A stretch of DNA of 64,000 bases from Sipunculus nudus (Eukaryota > Annelida > Sipuncula > Golfingiida > Sipunculidae): NCBI GenBank assembly GCA_026874595.1, contig CM049306.1, forward strand, positions 6,528,019 through 6,592,018. The letters run 5' to 3'. Positions 60,463-64,000 of this stretch are shown in pieces. The position numbers were made by a program, and so were the translations under genes. The notes under the pieces were generated by a model. The model worked only from the letters and a program-made list of their open reading frames with translations. It searched no databases and had not been told where the DNA came from. Within the stretch, counting starts at the first letter, position 1, and every line of letters starts with the position of its first letter.

Positions 60463-61376
60463 ATGGCCAAAATAAGATTAAGTGCTCTGGAAAAGAAGAG
60501 TAGTCATCTTAGAAATAAAATAGAGTGAAAAAAAAAACATTAGTAACTATAGCAGAATTTATTAATCAAAGATGTGCTTCATTACTACAATTTCATTTCA
60601 ATATGTATCTTCAAAAGTCAGTGACACTCAGATAACAATGAGACGGCACATGATAATAAATTGTACATGGAAACCCTGGTTTGAGAGTGGTTTGAAGTCT
60701 CTGTCTGAAATTTTGAATGTCCGTTCAACTTCGATAGCCTGTTATACATGTGACTGGTGGTGCCACTGACAATCATTTTTGTGTTGTTTACATCCAAGCC
60801 AGGAGTAATGTTTGTGCAGTTGGTGCTTGTACTTGGGTTCAAAATATTTAGTATGTGTACTTGCTCTGTACATATAACTTAACCAAGTACATGTACTTTT
60901 AAAATAATGGTCAAGCATATAATCATAGAAACATTACACCTGATGTATATCCAATTTTACAGGTTCGCATTAGACCTGTAAGCATTGTCTTGAAATTTGG
61001 ACATTCTGTACACATGTATGTAAAATAACTCATGATAATTTTAAAGACTCAAGTCAATTAAACCACTTAATGAGCAGAGGGTTGTTGGAATTTTGTGCCG
61101 GAAGTTCTGTTGTCTAAAACAAGTAAATACATGACTGTAAGCCAAATTACGATTCACTAATTCATAGATCAGTCAGAATATTCCCCTAAACAAATTTTCA
61201 TTTGCAAATGCTTGCTATTGCAAATAATCTATACTTAGAGCTTTTCTGCTTCTGGAACATTTTAATATTAATATTGATTGGCTTGTAGTCAAATTTAAAA
61301 ATACAATTTATCTGTTCCAAGAGTGTTAGGGCAGAAATGTAAGTCTTCATGCCCTGGTTGGTAGGGGAAGAAGTAC

Positions 61377-61407
<31 letters not shown>

Positions 61408-63765
61408 AAAAAAAAATAAGCAGTCTTCTCACAGTTCCATGAATATAAGCCACTATGACTCACTTGTAAATTTGGAAGATACCACCTGAATCATTCAGGA
61501 TGTTGCGCAAGAACTACCTCGGTGAACAGAGGCAATTTGTTCCCTGCTAATAGTCTGCAGGAGGTAGTGTTGGACAATGGCAGATTGTTATAGCTGCTGA
61601 GCTAAATATCAAATTAATATTTACCATTAAAATACTATTTCTATCCCAGATGAAATTAACTGTACATTGTCCTGAAATTAACTTGCACATGTTCTCTTGT
61701 AAGTTAAAGGAAACTTTAAACTAGTGGCCCTTGAGCCATAGCATTCAGCTGAATTCTACAAAAAAATAGATGATTGTGTTTTTTTTGTTAAAAGGCTGCC
61801 ATACTGTCAGAAGACTGGGAACACTCAGCTTGTAAGTGATGACAGCCACTGGCCCACAGGATTACTCCATGACTAGAAAGCTTAAAAACTTGGCAATTCC
61901 TATACTTTCTTGACCTTATTGTTGGGAGAGAATAAATATCATGTTTATTGCTAGATTTCATTAATTTCTAAATACTGGCCAAGACATTACACATACATCA
62001 GCCAATCACATCAGTGCCCAGTCTCTGTTCTGGATGCAATAATGATGCCAATTCCATGACGTCAACATGGTAATATTTAGTCACCGATGGAGACAAATAA
62101 GCAATACAAACACAGTGATGATGATGAAATTTACAATGAACAAGACAACACTAGTTTACAGTACCATGTAAAGAAACACATCACAATTACCTTGGGGGGG
62201 GGGGGGGGAAATGTTGTTTAATGCAGGTGACTGTCTTTACAAAACTGAATGCCATAAAAATTTGATTACCATGAAGTTTTTAAATAATAACACATTAACT
62301 TAAATACTTTGATGTAATCATCACAGAAATATTGACCATAGGCTCTGTGAAGCAAGAATCGTATGCAAGTTTTAAATTAATTTATTCAGGTCTCTACCTC
62401 TGAATAATTGAATGTTCAGACATTTCTCTGCTGCTATATAAGCATTCAATATTACCTTCCATTTAGAAAATAGTTGCCTGTTGCTAGGTTTACTGTGACA
62501 TTATTTATGTCACAGATTCATGCTGTTCAACATTCAGAGTCTCAATTTATGATAATATCTTGTAGGTGTTTATGAGGACCATCTACACAGTCCCTTTTAA
62601 AATTAATAAACCATCTGCAGATACAATATGGCTTACACAGTATTTATTACTAAAATATGTAATTATCCATTTTCTTCTGTCATCATTTGACATGGCTGAT
62701 TTGGCTTGTATATTCTTCACTCTGTTGACTTTTGTGGTCATCTATATCAGTATGTTTCTGGTGGCCAAAAGAAAATTCTGACATCTGTTGTCCAAATTAA
62801 ATAGTGAATTGTATCTGTTCTGTTAATCGTTGTCTGTGGCAGGATGGTTGCTCATAGGCACATCAGATAAAGACTGAAACAAAAATTTGATTTTATCAGA
62901 ACATGCTTACTAATACATTCCAACATTAAAAAGAAGGCATTTTTAAATTAAGCATATCTTTGACAACATTTTTTATTTGATCTCTGAGAAGATGTTACCC
63001 TAAAATTGATGAAAGTAATAGATCAGATGTAATTTGTGTAATAAACTTATTTCTTATAGTAGAACATGTTGACTGATTTTAAAAATATCTTAAATAACTC
63101 ATAGCCCATTGTGTTCATTGTGCCTCCCCTGGATGTATATACTCGTAGCCCTAGTCGCACATTTTGTAAAAAGAATATTTTCATAATGAGATAGGATTAT
63201 TTTTATCATTTTTTATTTGGTTCATGTCATATACCTTACCCCCCCCCCCAACACACATGCGCACAAATGTCTGTTAATATATATCCTACAAAACAACTGT
63301 GTCTGACATTTTAGACAGTTAACAAACATTTCAACAGATTCATTAGTGTTTTACAAAACTTGACAGGTGATAACTCATCTTATATTTATCATGAGTGGCA
63401 GGTAAGAAGGCAAAAAAGACATAAGGGTTTACTGCATCAAGTATTATTTTGATCTAGTTTATGAAAAATATTAATGATTTTATATTATTATGTTAATATG
63501 GCAATAAGTTGCCCCAATTTCCTCCCACGGATGGCATATTCTGACAAATTTGTGCAGATATCTATATGGAGATACCATATGTAGTCATCCATACACTTTA
63601 CTGTATGGGTCTTATGAGAAAAGCCTCATATTTATATTGCCTAATGATTTTAAAATAAAAAGACATAGTAATTTTAATTGTATAAGTTACCAAGAGAATT
63701 GAAATTATGTTTAAATATTTACATATAGGAACACAGAATACAAATGGGGTGACATCTAGCAAGAC
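60463..63765. other. Unannotated stretch
   Basis: It contains a GGTGGTGCCACTGAC-type box near 60,757, a 24-C run with poly-A (61,376-61,417), a head-like GTGGCCCTTGAGCCATAGCA, then TTCAGCTGA at 61,722, and a G-run (62,194). The 71-codon ORF at 62,566-62,781 is hydrophobic, but no gene context was found. Confidence 0.4.
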
Positions 63766-63767
63766 AC

Positions 63768-63978
63768 GGGGATAGATCACAGATTTAGGAAAAGGAGGGG
63801 TCCAACCCAGGAGGACTAATGATAATCCATAAAAAAGTCCAAAGGCCTTGAAAGGGGGAGTGGGGGAATGGGGGTCCTGGGTGCAAAAATTGGGCTTTAA
63901 CTCTGAAAAAAATATTGTGACAGCTTGAAAGGGGGACAGAGGGTCCGGAACCCCTGGACCCCACAACTGGATCCACTC
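63768..63978 (+). mobile_element. GGATCC-ended inverted-repeat element (MITE-like), copy 3
   Basis: It carries 'agatcacagatttaggaaaaggaggggtcc', 'aacccaggaggactaatga' and the end CAACTGGATCCACTC, in the same order as copies 1 and 2. The 122-codon - strand ORF here is a translation of this repeat. Confidence 0.7.
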
Positions 63979-64000
63979 TCAACTTAGATCATGATTTTTA

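Noticed and set aside
62566-62781. Small hydrophobic ORF as a membrane protein
   Set aside because: AT-rich frames are often hydrophobic by codon bias; there is no promoter, splice or family support.

Overview
This is a eukaryotic nuclear window: AT-rich, intron-bearing, and made mostly of non-coding transposon-derived repeats. The two protein genes I can support are animal genes. The repeat landscape (many non-autonomous elements, long TA runs, tandem arrays inside mobile elements) fits a lophotrochozoan, most likely a bivalve mollusc. That placement is an inference from style and was not tested by any search.

Genes. (1) A fem-1-like gene lies on the + strand at about 10.16-13.03 kb, as two coding exons with a matching phase-1 junction. 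The product has ankyrin repeats, a TPR-like middle, a C-terminal ankyrin block and a VHL-box (BC box plus Cul2 box), so it is probably a CUL2 E3 substrate receptor. Only a very short N-terminal exon is missing. (2) A complete BIN3 (bridging integrator 3, N-BAR) gene lies on the - strand at 38.105 to 19.709 kb. It has ten coding exons, every junction is in phase, and the 254-codon product aligns along its whole length with human BIN3 (253 aa). The first coding exon is only 8 nt long (ATG plus 5 nt), with an in-frame stop 7 codons upstream. The two genes are convergent. (3) A possible third gene starts near 55.67 kb on the + strand, where a palindromic NRF1-type site is followed by a candidate exon. 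I do not recognise it and confidence is low.

Repeats, left to right. A family with a CAAG-GACCCATGGGTC-...-CAGCTGA head and a GACGGAC-rich, TAGCTCAG/CTGAGCTA hairpin tail recurs at 1-0.79, 2.48-8.12, 14.09-16.65, 20.77-24.50, 28.55, 29.77-30.76, 42.7-43.37, 45.94-46.52, 52.10-54.02 and 54.8-55.18 kb. Its bodies are tandem units, most clearly a 337-bp unit centred on the palindrome GGTGGCGCCACC. The layout resembles Helentron-associated elements (inference). Terminal-inverted-repeat elements occur at 1.62, 17.02-18.42, 28.31, 33.34-35.96, 38.59-39.15, 39.17-39.75, 46.85-50.02 (with two elements nested inside), 57.34-57.67 and 63.77 kb. Several insertions can be read against a second, uninterrupted copy of the host repeat in this same window.

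The most unusual structure is in BIN3 intron 5. About eleven 99-bp tandem copies of the 3' end of exon 5, including its splice donor, sit directly downstream of the real exon. I found no rRNA, tRNA, CRISPR array, intact transposase or reverse transcriptase, and no evidence of a novel multi-gene system.
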